Under the pieces are notes generated by a model, which did not search any database, was not told where the DNA came from, and worked only from the letters and a program-made list of their open reading frames with translations. The position numbers and the translations under genes are program-made. 64,000 nt of DNA from Ferruginibacter sp. (lineage in GTDB: Bacteria; Bacteroidota; Bacteroidia; Chitinophagales; Chitinophagaceae): contig JABFRP010000002.1 of NCBI GenBank assembly GCA_013141115.1, forward strand, positions 918,647 to 982,646, in the 5' to 3' direction. Within the stretch, counting starts at the first letter, position 1. Each line of letters begins with the position of its first letter. Below are positions 31,957-41,186 of this stretch, piece after piece.

Positions 31957-33357
31957 TTAATAACCGGGGTTTTGTTGTGCTTTAATTGTAGGATTAGCAT
32001 CAGTTTCTACCTGCGGTATCGGTAACAATCTTTTATCAAAAGGGTAAGCAATTGTTCTTGCAGCAGCAGGATAATTTAAACTTCTGTTTATAGGCAATTT
32101 CAACCTGTTTAAATCATGGAACCTATCACCTTCAAAAGCTAGTTCTTTTCTTCTTTCCTGAATGATGTCATTTACCAAAGCAGCCCCTGTACTTGTATAT
32201 CCAGTAAAAGATGCATCACGTCTGGTAGCCACAAAATTCAAAAATGTTCTGGCGTTGGTTTCGTTAACTGGTGCAGAAGCTTCTGCAGCAATTAAATAAA
32301 TATCAGCAAGGCGTATTAATTTAGTATCGTCTCTATCTGTTGCAAGATTGATATATTTTCTTACAAACCAAGACGGTAAAGAAGCCCTTGTACCTGCCTG
32401 TAGTACAGCTGTTTTTCTAACATCGGTAGCGGAGTAGAGTGCTGCAAGATCATCAGAACAAAGCATGTCACCATAACCTGCCTGATTGTATATATATCCT
32501 AATGCATCAAATGCAAGGTTGCCAACTGCATCAGAAGATACTTCAAACAATGTTTCCAGTTTCACAGTACCAACCACAGGATTACCCCAATATGATGCAT
32601 AGTTGGTAGTGGTAACAGCTGTAAACCCGCTATTATTAATCACATCATTTGCAGCAATTAAAGCATTTGGTAAATCGCCTTTTGTTAGATGCACCTTAGC
32701 TTCCAATCCCTTTGCCGCATACTTGCTAAATTGTGAGGTATTGGTGAAAAGTGTCATTAAAGTATAGGCTTGTGCCAAATCTGATAGTATCAACGTATAT
32801 ACCTCAGATACTTTTGCCCGTCCTGGTTTTAATGTTTGGTCAAAAGTAGTAACAATAGGTACTCCTAAGGCAGTTGGGTCTTGGGTGTATGGTTTTGCAT
32901 AAAATCTAACTAAAGTAAAATACATTAGTGCCCTTATTGCATAAGCCTCTCCTTTATACTGATTTACATTTACATTAGAAGCCAAGGTAGAATTAATTAT
33001 ATTATTACAACGTAAAATACAATTGTAGCCTTGTGTCCACATACCTTGAGCATTGCCATCTGTTACATTTTGTACATATTGGTTATAGTTGGTGTACCTG
33101 TTTGTATTTTGGGCTGATTGATAGACATTGTCTGCCATAATATCGCCTAAAACTGGTATAGTACGTCCAAATATATCAACCCCTCTTAAGGAAGCATAAG
33201 CTCCTCTTAATGCCACCTGAACATCGCCTTCTGTTTTTAATGCATCAGCAACAGGTAATGCCGTATAGGGTTTTAAATCCAAAAATTCTTCTTTACATGA
33301 GGATAGTATAAGGCTTGCAAAAGCAATAACTATAAATCCAACTTTTATATTTTTCAT
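31957..33357 (-). CDS. SusD/RagB-family nutrient-binding lipoprotein
   Basis: A 466-residue outer-membrane lipoprotein (lipobox LILSSC, Cys21, followed by KEEFLDLKPY typical of SusD). The tetratricopeptide-like region includes YKGEAYAIRALMYFTLVRFYAKPY, and the C-terminus has DIIQERRKELAFEGDRFHDLNRL. It works as the lid of the SusC channel to capture a glycan or other large nutrient. It starts 19 bases after the susC stop. No glycoside hydrolase or regulator is next to the pair, so the substrate is unknown. The IS sits directly behind its stop codon without damaging it. Confidence 0.95.
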   Translation of the reverse strand: MKNIKVGFIVIAFASLILSSCKEEFLDLKPYTALPVADALKTEGDVQVALRGAYASLRGVDIFGRTIPVLGDIMADNVYQSAQNTNRYTNYNQYVQNVTDGNAQGMWTQGYNCILRCNNIINSTLASNVNVNQYKGEAYAIRALMYFTLVRFYAKPYTQDPTALGVPIVTTFDQTLKPGRAKVSEVYTLILSDLAQAYTLMTLFTNTSQFSKYAAKGLEAKVHLTKGDLPNALIAANDVINNSGFTAVTTTNYASYWGNPVVGTVKLETLFEVSSDAVGNLAFDALGYIYNQAGYGDMLCSDDLAALYSATDVRKTAVLQAGTRASLPSWFVRKYINLATDRDDTKLIRLADIYLIAAEASAPVNETNARTFLNFVATRRDASFTGYTSTGAALVNDIIQERRKELAFEGDRFHDLNRLKLPINRSLNYPAAARTIAYPFDKRLLPIPQVETDANPTIKAQQNPGY

Positions 33358-33376
33358 AAATTATTTTATTTAAGTT

Positions 33377-36300
33377 TTAAAAACCGATGTTTACACCCGC
33401 TGTAATAGTTTTTGGAATAAATACTTCAAGGTTTGTTTGACTGGCAATACCTTGCTCAGGATCAAATGGCAAGTTTTTATCTTTAACCCAGGTAAATAGG
33501 TTTGTACCCCTTACATACAAAGAAATACTTTCAGCCTTTAACTTACTCAGAATAGTTTTTGGAAATTGATATCCAACTTGTAAATTTCTCAGGCGTATAT
33601 AATCTCCCTTATATAAATACATTGTGGAAAAACTTTGGGCTAATTTATTGCCGCCGTATACATATTTAGGTATATCAGTAACATCACCGGCTTTTTTCCA
33701 GGCATCCAACTGACGTACTACTTTATTGAAAGTGCCATTTGCACCACTACTCAAATAAAAGCCACCCCAGGTATCTCTAACATAATTGCCTCCGCTATAG
33801 TAGAATTGAGCCTCTACACTAAAACCCTTATAGCTAAGCGTATTGGTTACACTTCCGAAAAATTTAGGAGAAGCAGATCCAAAATTTGCTGTTCTTAATG
33901 CATTTGCATAAACATTCGTAGTTGTTTTTTTTGTTTCATCTAAATACCATAACGGATCTCCATTAGCAGGATCAACACCAGCATACTGACGTACATAGAA
34001 AGTCTGGAAATCGTAACCTACTCTTCTGATATAAATACCATCAAGTATATCTGCATTATTTACTAAGGCAGTGATTTTATTTTTATTATTAGCGTAATTT
34101 ATATTCAAATTCCACTCAAAATCCTTAATCCTAACAGGTATTAGATTTAAAGTAACTTCCACCCCTTTATTCTCCATGCTTCCTATATTTTTTAATATAG
34201 TTCCAAATCCGCTTGTTAATGAAAGAGGTTCGTTCAACAATAAATTACTTGTTTTTCTTACATAATAATCCACTGTTAAATTAATCCTGTCTTTAAGCAC
34301 AGATACATCAATACCCAAATCCAGCGGTTTATTCAACTCCCAAGTAAGATCAGCATTTCCTATTACTGAGGGTGCGCTTCCTGGTTGTTGATTATAATTA
34401 GCTCCATAACCGTATAAAGCCCTCCAATCATAATTACCAATAGAGGCATTTCCATTAACCCCGTAAGAGGCTCTCAATTTTAGCTGGCTAACAAAGGTTA
34501 AATTCTCCATAAATTTTTCTTGATCAATGTTCCATGTACCACCCACTGACCAGAAGTTACCATATCGGTTATTAATCCCAAAACGTGATGATCCGTCTCT
34601 TCTAAAGCTACCCGACACAACAAATCTATTCTGATAATTGATACTTGCGTCTGAAATATATGATAAGAATGAGTAATCACTGGCGTCTTGTGCTGCGGCT
34701 ATTGGAGTTGCACCAATACCTGCAACAACTAAATCCGTTGTAGGAGGGAATCCCTGAGCTTGTACATTTAAAAAGTAGGCTTTAGATTTTTGACCTTCAT
34801 AACCGGCTCTGAGCTTTACAGTTAAGTCATCATTACTTAAGAATGATTTAGTATAATTCAAAAGATTTGTTGAGGTCCAATTAGTATAACGAGTATATCT
34901 AGAAAATGCTCTTCCTCCTGCTGCTAACCCGTCACCATGAAATGGATTATTATATTGATCCTCTTCAAAAGAATTATAATCAATTCCAAATTGCGAAGAA
35001 AAATCTAAGCCTTTAAGAATTTTATAGGTGCCCTTTATATAACCACCAATATTTAATTGATTCAGTTGCCTTTTATCATAAGCATTGGTGTAAAGAGTAT
35101 TGTGTAATGCGCCTGTTCCAAAATCAGGTGCTCCGATATTAAATGAACCATCTGCTTTGTAAGGGTTTCTTGATGGCAATAAAAAATAAGAGCTTAATAC
35201 AGGATTTCCAAAAGACCCGCCAGACAGAGGTGCATTTTGTTTAACATAACCAATCTTTATATTGGTTTCTAATTTCAATCTTTCTGTTGCATTGTTAGTT
35301 AAAGAAATATTAGTGTTATATCTTTTAAACTTTGATTGTGTAGTTAAACCTTCTTGGTTAAAATAACCGCCGGATATAAAGAAAGTAGTTTTTTCATTAC
35401 CTCCACTTGCACTTAAGTTAAATTGTTTTTGACCTGCTGTCTGAGTAACGCCTTCTAACCAATTATAGTCAGCGCCATTTCCATAACCAAAGCTTGATGT
35501 CATAAGAGCATCGGCTGCCGCTGCATTAGCTGCAGTACCAGCATTAATTAAACCCTCTCTGGTTAAATCAAAAAATTGCTTTGCATTAAGTGGGCGATAT
35601 TTTTCGTTAAAGTAAGCTATATCGCTTTGACCAAACTCAGAATCAAATTTAAACTTTGTCTTTCCTGATCTCCCTTTTTTAGTGGTAACTAGTATAACAC
35701 CATTAGCAGCCCTTGATCCATAAATAGATGCTGCAGAAGCATCTTTTAACACCGTAATACTTTCAACATCATTAGGATTAATTGTACTTAAAGCATTTGA
35801 TGTAGTGGTTAATCTTGACAAATCACCTGTATTTACCGGAATTCCATCAATTACCCACAAAGGATTTGCTCCAGCATTAATTGAGCCTATACCCCTGATC
35901 CTGATATTTTGTGCTGCACCAGGTTGTCCGCTAGCGGCAAGAGACTGTACGCCTGCAGTAGCTCCTTGCAAAGCCTTATCGATAGAAGTAAAAGGTTTAT
36001 TTTCAATGTCTTGGCCACCAACTCTGCCAATAGCCCCAGTAATTTCCTTTTTCTTTTGAGTACCGTAAGCTACCACTAAAACCTCTGTTAATTTGGTATC
36101 GGCAGCCTGTAAAATTGCCTTTACAGTATTATCTCTACCAATAGAAAACTGTTGTTCGCCAAAATTAATTGAACTGATGGATAAGCTTTTTACAGTAGAA
36201 TTTACTTGTAAGCTAAAAGTACCATCAGTTGCAGTTGTGGTTCCAATTGATGTACCCTTTACAACAACCGAAGCATTGGCTACCGGATTACCATTGGCAT

Positions 36301-36397
36301 CAGTAACCTTACCAGTAACTGTGCGGTTTTGTGCATTTAGTTGCACTACTGCAAAAAACGAACATAGTAGTAAAATCAAAATTTTTCTCATGTGCAT
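33377..36397 (-). CDS. SusC/RagA-family TonB-linked outer-membrane transporter
   Basis: A 1006-residue protein. A signal peptide (FFAVVQLNAQ, about residue 23) is followed by a carboxypeptidase-D-like domain (VTGKVTDANGNPVANASVVVKGT) and the plug with ALQGATAGVQSLAASGQPGAAQNIRIRGIGSINAGANPLWVIDGIP and DVESITVLKDASAASIYGSRAANGVILVTTKKG. A long beta-barrel ends ITAGVNIGF. It imports the substrate bound by SusD, powered by TonB. Start at 36397 or at the second Met (36391), which heads the better signal peptide. Confidence 0.96.
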   Translation of the reverse strand: MHMRKILILLLCSFFAVVQLNAQNRTVTGKVTDANGNPVANASVVVKGTSIGTTTATDGTFSLQVNSTVKSLSISSINFGEQQFSIGRDNTVKAILQAADTKLTEVLVVAYGTQKKKEITGAIGRVGGQDIENKPFTSIDKALQGATAGVQSLAASGQPGAAQNIRIRGIGSINAGANPLWVIDGIPVNTGDLSRLTTTSNALSTINPNDVESITVLKDASAASIYGSRAANGVILVTTKKGRSGKTKFKFDSEFGQSDIAYFNEKYRPLNAKQFFDLTREGLINAGTAANAAAADALMTSSFGYGNGADYNWLEGVTQTAGQKQFNLSASGGNEKTTFFISGGYFNQEGLTTQSKFKRYNTNISLTNNATERLKLETNIKIGYVKQNAPLSGGSFGNPVLSSYFLLPSRNPYKADGSFNIGAPDFGTGALHNTLYTNAYDKRQLNQLNIGGYIKGTYKILKGLDFSSQFGIDYNSFEEDQYNNPFHGDGLAAGGRAFSRYTRYTNWTSTNLLNYTKSFLSNDDLTVKLRAGYEGQKSKAYFLNVQAQGFPPTTDLVVAGIGATPIAAAQDASDYSFLSYISDASINYQNRFVVSGSFRRDGSSRFGINNRYGNFWSVGGTWNIDQEKFMENLTFVSQLKLRASYGVNGNASIGNYDWRALYGYGANYNQQPGSAPSVIGNADLTWELNKPLDLGIDVSVLKDRINLTVDYYVRKTSNLLLNEPLSLTSGFGTILKNIGSMENKGVEVTLNLIPVRIKDFEWNLNINYANNKNKITALVNNADILDGIYIRRVGYDFQTFYVRQYAGVDPANGDPLWYLDETKKTTTNVYANALRTANFGSASPKFFGSVTNTLSYKGFSVEAQFYYSGGNYVRDTWGGFYLSSGANGTFNKVVRQLDAWKKAGDVTDIPKYVYGGNKLAQSFSTMYLYKGDYIRLRNLQVGYQFPKTILSKLKAESISLYVRGTNLFTWVKDKNLPFDPEQGIASQTNLEVFIPKTITAGVNIGF

Positions 36398-36415
36398 ATT
36401 AGTTTAATGTTAAAA

Positions 36416-36423
36416 CAAAGATA
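36416..36423 (-). promoter_or_regulatory. TAnnTTTG -7 box for susCD
   Basis: The minus strand reads TATCTTTG, about 20 bases upstream of the susC start, with a TTTG about 21 bases further upstream that could be the -33 element. Confidence 0.5.
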
Positions 36424-36524
36424 ATTCACAATTCTTATAATAATCAAACAGCTGGACAAGATTATTATCCCTTTTGCTGCTTTTTAGATACTATTTCCCT
36501 TTATCGATAAACATGCAATTAATA

Positions 36525-37568
36525 TTAATGCATTATAGCACTATCCGTTATTTTTTTAGGTGCAAACAATAGCAATAACACAGGTAATAAAATAAGGTTC
36601 GTTAATGTGGCAACAAATAAAGTAACCGATGTAAGCCAGCCCAAAGCTTTGGTGCCGCCAAAACCGCTGAAACAGAATATAACGAAGCCTGCTATTAAAA
36701 CCAATGAGGTATAAACAATACTTAATCCTGTATTATTAATAGTTGCACTTACTGTGTTACTGATATCATTATTATACGTAGGTAATTCCTGTTTATAATT
36801 TACCAAAAACCTGATGGTAATATCTATTGCAATACCTAATGCCACGCTAAAAACCAATACTGTAGATGGTTTTAGCGGTACGCCAGCCCACCCCATTACA
36901 CCTGCAGTAATAACCAGAGGTATTAAATTGGGTATTAAAGAACATAATAAAATACGGGCCGATTTAAACAAATACAACATGCAAAAAGCGATTAGCAAAA
37001 AGGCCCAAAAAATACTTTCCTTCAACCCATTTACAATAAAACGGCTACCTTCTAAAAAAGTGGAACTGGTGCCGGTTACCGTTATATTATAAATTGTTTT
37101 TGAAGAATCTTTTATCTCAATACTGTCAATACCGTTTAATATTTTATTAGCATTACGCTTAATAGAATCAACAACAGGCAATAATTCTTTAGTACCAATA
37201 TCTGCCATGCTCATACTAATGCGCAAGTATTGCTCAGTAGAATCTATAAACGAACCTACTAATTTTACAGTGGCAGAATCAGCTGCCGTCATTGCTCCAT
37301 TTTCCCGGCGCACATTTACCTGTCTTAGCTTATCGTGTAAATCTTTTAATGGGTTGCCAAAAGCGGGTAATGTATAGGTAGAATCGCCCAAACCTTCGCT
37401 CATTGCCTGGTAAGTAAACTTTACACCATCAATAACTGATAACGGTTTGGCTATATTATTTTGCTTTGCCAAAAATGAATCCTGAAAAAAAGCGATCTTA
37501 TTAATATCTATGGTTGATTTTAAAATGCCTTTGGGTTTCTTGGTATCCAGTACAATTTCTAAAGGCAT
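36525..37568 (-). CDS. RND/MMPL-family exporter, C-terminal fragment
   Basis: A 347-residue second half of an RND-type transporter, with a periplasmic loop domain (about 1-180) and membrane helices including GLKESIFWAFLLIAFCMLYLFKSARILLCSLIPNLIPLVI, the GIAIDITIRFLVNY segment, and the last helices. Its first codons (MPLEIVLDT) continue the protein of 37568-38929 after removing one A. The ATG overlaps the stop of the upstream frame (TAATG), so coupled translation is possible, but the family is a single chain. Confidence 0.85.
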   Translation of the reverse strand: MPLEIVLDTKKPKGILKSTIDINKIAFFQDSFLAKQNNIAKPLSVIDGVKFTYQAMSEGLGDSTYTLPAFGNPLKDLHDKLRQVNVRRENGAMTAADSATVKLVGSFIDSTEQYLRISMSMADIGTKELLPVVDSIKRNANKILNGIDSIEIKDSSKTIYNITVTGTSSTFLEGSRFIVNGLKESIFWAFLLIAFCMLYLFKSARILLCSLIPNLIPLVITAGVMGWAGVPLKPSTVLVFSVALGIAIDITIRFLVNYKQELPTYNNDISNTVSATINNTGLSIVYTSLVLIAGFVIFCFSGFGGTKALGWLTSVTLFVATLTNLILLPVLLLLFAPKKITDSAIMH

Positions 37569-38929
37569 TACACCCTTAAAGTTTTTTTTTCAAAAAATTT
37601 AAGGTCGGTATATATTTTATCTGTTTTGGGTAAATCATCTACTATAAAAGCAACACTTTTTAGTTTAAAAATACCTGCAATGGAAAATATAAGTACAGCT
37701 ATAGTTGCTGCATACACTGCTTTTTTATGATGCAGCACCCATCTTTCTATACGCAATAAAAAAAAGGTTAGCCAGCGGTTATTTAAATATTTAGTTTGAT
37801 TGGCATTAGGGGCAGGCAAGTAACTTAATACTGATGGCAGTAATATAAAAGAGATGAAGAATATCATCATAATACTTATACCCGCCACAACACCAAACTC
37901 TTGCAAAACAGCACTTTTAGTTAATGCAAAAACAGCAAACCCAATAGCGGCAGTAATATTGCAGAATAATGTAACCACTCCCATTTTGCTCACCATATCT
38001 ACCAGCGACTTTTCTTTGTTATGGTTTTGCAGGTAAGAGGTATGGTATTTATTTACAAAATAGATGCAATTAGGAATACCAATTACCACCACCAGCGGAG
38101 GAATTAATGCAGTAAGTAAACTGATCTTATACCCACATAATTGCAAAACGCCCAGGCTCCACACCACACCAAAAATAACTACCAGCAGGGAGAGTAAAGT
38201 GGTACTAACTGACCTGAAAAACAACAACAGTATTAATGCACTCAGCAATAACGACCCAATTAAAAAGAAACGCATTTCTTTCTGCAGCCTGTCAGCCACC
38301 ACAGTTCTTATTAATGGAAGCCCGCTAACATGGGTTTCAATTTTTGTTGCAGTTTCAAAAGTATTTACAGCTGCATTTATATCTGCAATAATTTTACTGC
38401 GTTTAGGCGAGTTAAGTGTTTCTTTATTTATCCTCACTGCCATTAAATAAGCATGCTCATCCGGGTTATACAATTTGCCTTTATAAAAAGAAAGGTTGAG
38501 AAAAATACTTTTTGCCGAATCCAGCAGCCCCTGTTCAATCACCGAATCGGAAAATATTTTTGCAGGCACTAATTTTTCTGTTGTGGTATCTTTTGTAAGT
38601 GTAATTGCTGCTGGTATACTTAATACCTCCTCAACATATTGCACCTTTCTTATTTGCTTGTGCAGGTTATTATAAGCAGCAAAAATATCAGGGTTAAAAA
38701 ACTTATCGGTTTTAATACCCACTACCAATGTATTGCCATCATCGCCAAACTTTTGTTGAAATGATTTGTACTCCCGGTATTTCGGGTTATCAACCGGTAT
38801 GGCTCTTGCAAATTCGTAACTCAGTTTTACCTTGCTTGCAAAAAAACCCATTATACCTGTTGCTGCGCATAACACTATTAAAAGTACCAGCCTGTTTTTA
38901 ATTACAAAACTTCCTAAACGTTGCCACAT
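37568..38929 (-). CDS. RND/MMPL-family exporter, N-terminal fragment
   Basis: A 453-residue first half: one helix at the N-terminus (LVLLIVLCAATGIMGFFASK), a large periplasmic domain with FGDDGNTLVVGI, then the five-helix bundle and the start of the second repeat. Family proteins of this type (MMPL/hopanoid-exporter-like) move lipids or other hydrophobic molecules. The frame breaks in a run of eight T at 37582-37589 (A8 on the coding strand), after FFEK; with one A fewer the protein would read on into NFKGVMPLEIVL, giving about 800 residues. Nearby recO is divergent. Confidence 0.85.
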   Translation of the reverse strand: MWQRLGSFVIKNRLVLLIVLCAATGIMGFFASKVKLSYEFARAIPVDNPKYREYKSFQQKFGDDGNTLVVGIKTDKFFNPDIFAAYNNLHKQIRKVQYVEEVLSIPAAITLTKDTTTEKLVPAKIFSDSVIEQGLLDSAKSIFLNLSFYKGKLYNPDEHAYLMAVRINKETLNSPKRSKIIADINAAVNTFETATKIETHVSGLPLIRTVVADRLQKEMRFFLIGSLLLSALILLLFFRSVSTTLLSLLVVIFGVVWSLGVLQLCGYKISLLTALIPPLVVVIGIPNCIYFVNKYHTSYLQNHNKEKSLVDMVSKMGVVTLFCNITAAIGFAVFALTKSAVLQEFGVVAGISIMMIFFISFILLPSVLSYLPAPNANQTKYLNNRWLTFFLLRIERWVLHHKKAVYAATIAVLIFSIAGIFKLKSVAFIVDDLPKTDKIYTDLKFFEKKTLRV

Positions 38930-39020
38930 CTCGATTGTAGATTTATGATTGTAGATTTATAATTGTGCAAAGAAAATCAATTTGAACGGAATTGAATGGC
39001 TTAACTGGTTTAATGTTTGC

Positions 39021-39028
39021 TAATTTTG
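39021..39028 (+). promoter_or_regulatory. TAnnTTTG -7 box for recO
   Basis: TAATTTTG, ending 39 bases before the recO start. Confidence 0.4.
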
Positions 39029-39067
39029 AAAAGGAAGAGTATAAAAACACTGATTGGAGATTGGATT

Positions 39068-39799
39068 ATGACGCACAAAACAAAAGGCATAGTATTACGC
39101 ACCATAAAATATGGCGAAACCAGTTTGGTAGTTACCATATTTACCGAATTATTTGGGGTGCAAACCTATATGGTTAATGGAGTACGCAGTACAAAAAAAT
39201 CAGCTGCAAAAGCAAATTATTTTCAGCCGGCAGCTGTTTTAGATTTAATTGTTTATCACAGTGAAAACAAACCCATGCACCGTATTAAAGAATTTAGCTG
39301 GGCTTTTTTGTATGACAATGTTTTAACAGACGTAATTAAAAATAGTATAGCCTCATTTATGGTGGAGCTGCTGCAAAAATGCTTAAAGCAACCCGAAGCC
39401 AATACCGACCTGTTTAATTTTTGCGAAGAAGCTTTGCAGCAACTGGATAACTGCAATAAGAAAGTAGCAGCCAATTTTCCGTTATTTTTTGCACTGCACC
39501 TTACCCATTTTTTTGGATTTAGAATGGCGGATAATTATACTACAGAAGATTGTTTTTTAGATCTGCAGGAAGGTGGTTTTATTAATCACCAGCCCTTACA
39601 TCAGTATTTTATTGATGGTGAAAAAGCAACACTAACCTCACAATTGCTTAAAGTGATGCAGCCTTATGAATTAGAAGAATTCAATTTAAACCATGCTATA
39701 CGCAGACAATTATTGTTGCATTATCAGGATTACTATGCGCTGCATATTTCTGAGTTTGGGCAAATGAAAACATTGATGGTGTTGCATGAAGTATTATAA
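39068..39799 (+). CDS. recO: DNA repair protein RecO
   Basis: A 243-residue protein beginning MTHKTKGIVLRTIKYGETSLVVTIFTE, the OB-fold start of RecO, followed by YMVNGVRSTKKS and an alpha-helical C-terminal part. RecO helps RecR load RecA onto SSB-coated DNA in recombinational repair. I prefer the start at 39068 because the upstream codons do not fit the family. The zinc-binding cysteines of some RecO proteins are not evident. It overlaps the 3' end of the amidohydrolase gene by 6 bases. Confidence 0.9.
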   Translation: MTHKTKGIVLRTIKYGETSLVVTIFTELFGVQTYMVNGVRSTKKSAAKANYFQPAAVLDLIVYHSENKPMHRIKEFSWAFLYDNVLTDVIKNSIASFMVELLQKCLKQPEANTDLFNFCEEALQQLDNCNKKVAANFPLFFALHLTHFFGFRMADNYTTEDCFLDLQEGGFINHQPLHQYFIDGEKATLTSQLLKVMQPYELEEFNLNHAIRRQLLLHYQDYYALHISEFGQMKTLMVLHEVL

Positions 39800-41068
39800 T
39801 ATCCTCTTTGAAGATGTGTTTTTTTCTACCTGTAAATTTTCTACACTTTCAATCAACACTACACCCGGTTGTTTCCCTTTTTCAAAACTGCCCAGCTGAT
39901 GATCCATTTGCAAAGCCTTAGCGCCATTTATGGTAGCCCATTGCAGCATGGTTTCCAGTTTCAATTGCGAAAAGTTGTTATGCAGTGTTTTAATTTCTTC
40001 AAGCATACCAAGCTGGTGATTAGATGCCAGGCTATCAGTGCCTAATACAATATTGCATTGCTGTTGTATCAGCATATTTACATCGGGCAAGCTATCGGTA
40101 ATATAAAGGTTGGCATTGGGGCAAAGACAGAACCAATTTTTGATTTCAGATTTCCGATTTCCGATTTTTGTGAACGCAATATCTTCTGCAGTTGTAGTTA
40201 CGTTATGTACCAGGATAATAGATTGGTCATTGTTTAAGTACGGCAGCCAGCTTTGTAAACTGCTTTTGCTGGTAGCTTCAAAAAAATCAATGTTAATGCC
40301 AAGCTTTTCATACAGTTTTAAAAAATCGCCGGTTTTATTCTTTATAAATTCTTCTTCCGCTATAGTTTCCTGATTGTGAATGGTGATAATATTATTTGTG
40401 CTGGCATTATTAATTAACTCAAATAATTGTGGTGATACAGAGTAGGGCGCATGAGGACTTAAAGTTGAACGTTGAGTATTGAATATTGAATATTGATCAT
40501 TTGCTTTTGTTGCTGACTGATATTCCTCTAAAATAGTTACTGATCTGTCAAACCTAGCTTGCGCCAGTGCAGGCACAAAGCCACTTACCTCAATAAAATT
40601 ATGGTACTGTAGCCGTTGCTTTTTCTTTTGAGGAATGGTTAATGCATTATTACAAATATCTCCTACTGCAACAATGCCGTTTTGCAGCATTTCGTTTTCA
40701 GCAGTTTCAATGGCTGCTAAAATCTGGTCTTCAGCAAAATGTCTTTCGGTAATTACTTTAAAAACAAACTCCACCAGGCCTGTTTTTTCTGGTATCAGGC
40801 CTTTTAAATGCGATAATTCCAGGTGGCAATGGGCATTTATAAACCCGGGACTAAGTATACCGTTAAAAAATTCAATATTATCTCCTGCATCCTTTAAAGC
40901 AATGATCTCGGTAATTACACCAGTTTCATCAGTTATTAAAACATTCCCTTCCGGCAACATGGCATGCCCGGTAAAAATATTATTGGCCGAAAATTTTCTG
41001 TACAAAATGATTGGTTGATAAATTGTAAATTTGCCGCCAGCCCAAAGGCCACGGCTAACAAAACGCAA
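39794..41068 (-). CDS. Amidohydrolase (cytosine deaminase/chlorohydrolase type)
   Basis: A 424-residue metal-dependent hydrolase with the motifs SPGFINAHCHLELSHL, LSPHAPYSVSP, ITIHNQET and NIVLGTDSLASN, an order seen in SsnA/TrzN-like deaminases. It would hydrolyse a C-N bond of an unknown ring compound or guanidine. Two parts are repeat-derived: codons about 190-202 (QYSIFNTQRSTL, from 40461-40500) and about 299-309 (IGNRKSEIKNW, from 40140-40170). The first few residues before RKFSANNIFTG do not look conserved. Confidence 0.85.
   Translation of the reverse strand: MRFVSRGLWAGGKFTIYQPIILYRKFSANNIFTGHAMLPEGNVLITDETGVITEIIALKDAGDNIEFFNGILSPGFINAHCHLELSHLKGLIPEKTGLVEFVFKVITERHFAEDQILAAIETAENEMLQNGIVAVGDICNNALTIPQKKKQRLQYHNFIEVSGFVPALAQARFDRSVTILEEYQSATKANDQYSIFNTQRSTLSPHAPYSVSPQLFELINNASTNNIITIHNQETIAEEEFIKNKTGDFLKLYEKLGINIDFFEATSKSSLQSWLPYLNNDQSIILVHNVTTTAEDIAFTKIGNRKSEIKNWFCLCPNANLYITDSLPDVNMLIQQQCNIVLGTDSLASNHQLGMLEEIKTLHNNFSQLKLETMLQWATINGAKALQMDHQLGSFEKGKQPGVVLIESVENLQVEKNTSSKRIL
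40140..40170. repeat. TTTCAGATTTCCGATTTCCG repeat inside the amidohydrolase gene
   Basis: Three near-copies of GATTTC(A/C)GATTTCCG type follow each other. This word pattern is typical of intergenic low-complexity repeats in the phylum, but here it is translated as part of the protein. Confidence 0.5.
40461..40500. repeat. TTGAATATTGAATATTGA repeat inside the amidohydrolase gene
   Basis: An AT-rich short-period repeat (GTTGAACGTTGAGTATTGAA and onward), in frame, immediately before the conserved LSPHAPYS motif. Confidence 0.5.
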
Positions 41069-41079
41069 TTAAAGTTTAG

Positions 41080-41087
41080 CAAAGGTA
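41080..41087 (-). promoter_or_regulatory. TAnnTTTG -7 box for the amidohydrolase gene
   Basis: The minus strand reads TACCTTTG, about 11 bases upstream of the ATG at 41068. Confidence 0.5.
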
Positions 41088-41186
41088 TGCAGTTGAAGAG
41101 TGCGACGCAACGATGCCTGGTTTTTGCAAAAAGGCTGGTAACAAAATTTTACAACACAATAAATTCTCCGCTCTGCGGAAAAGGAT

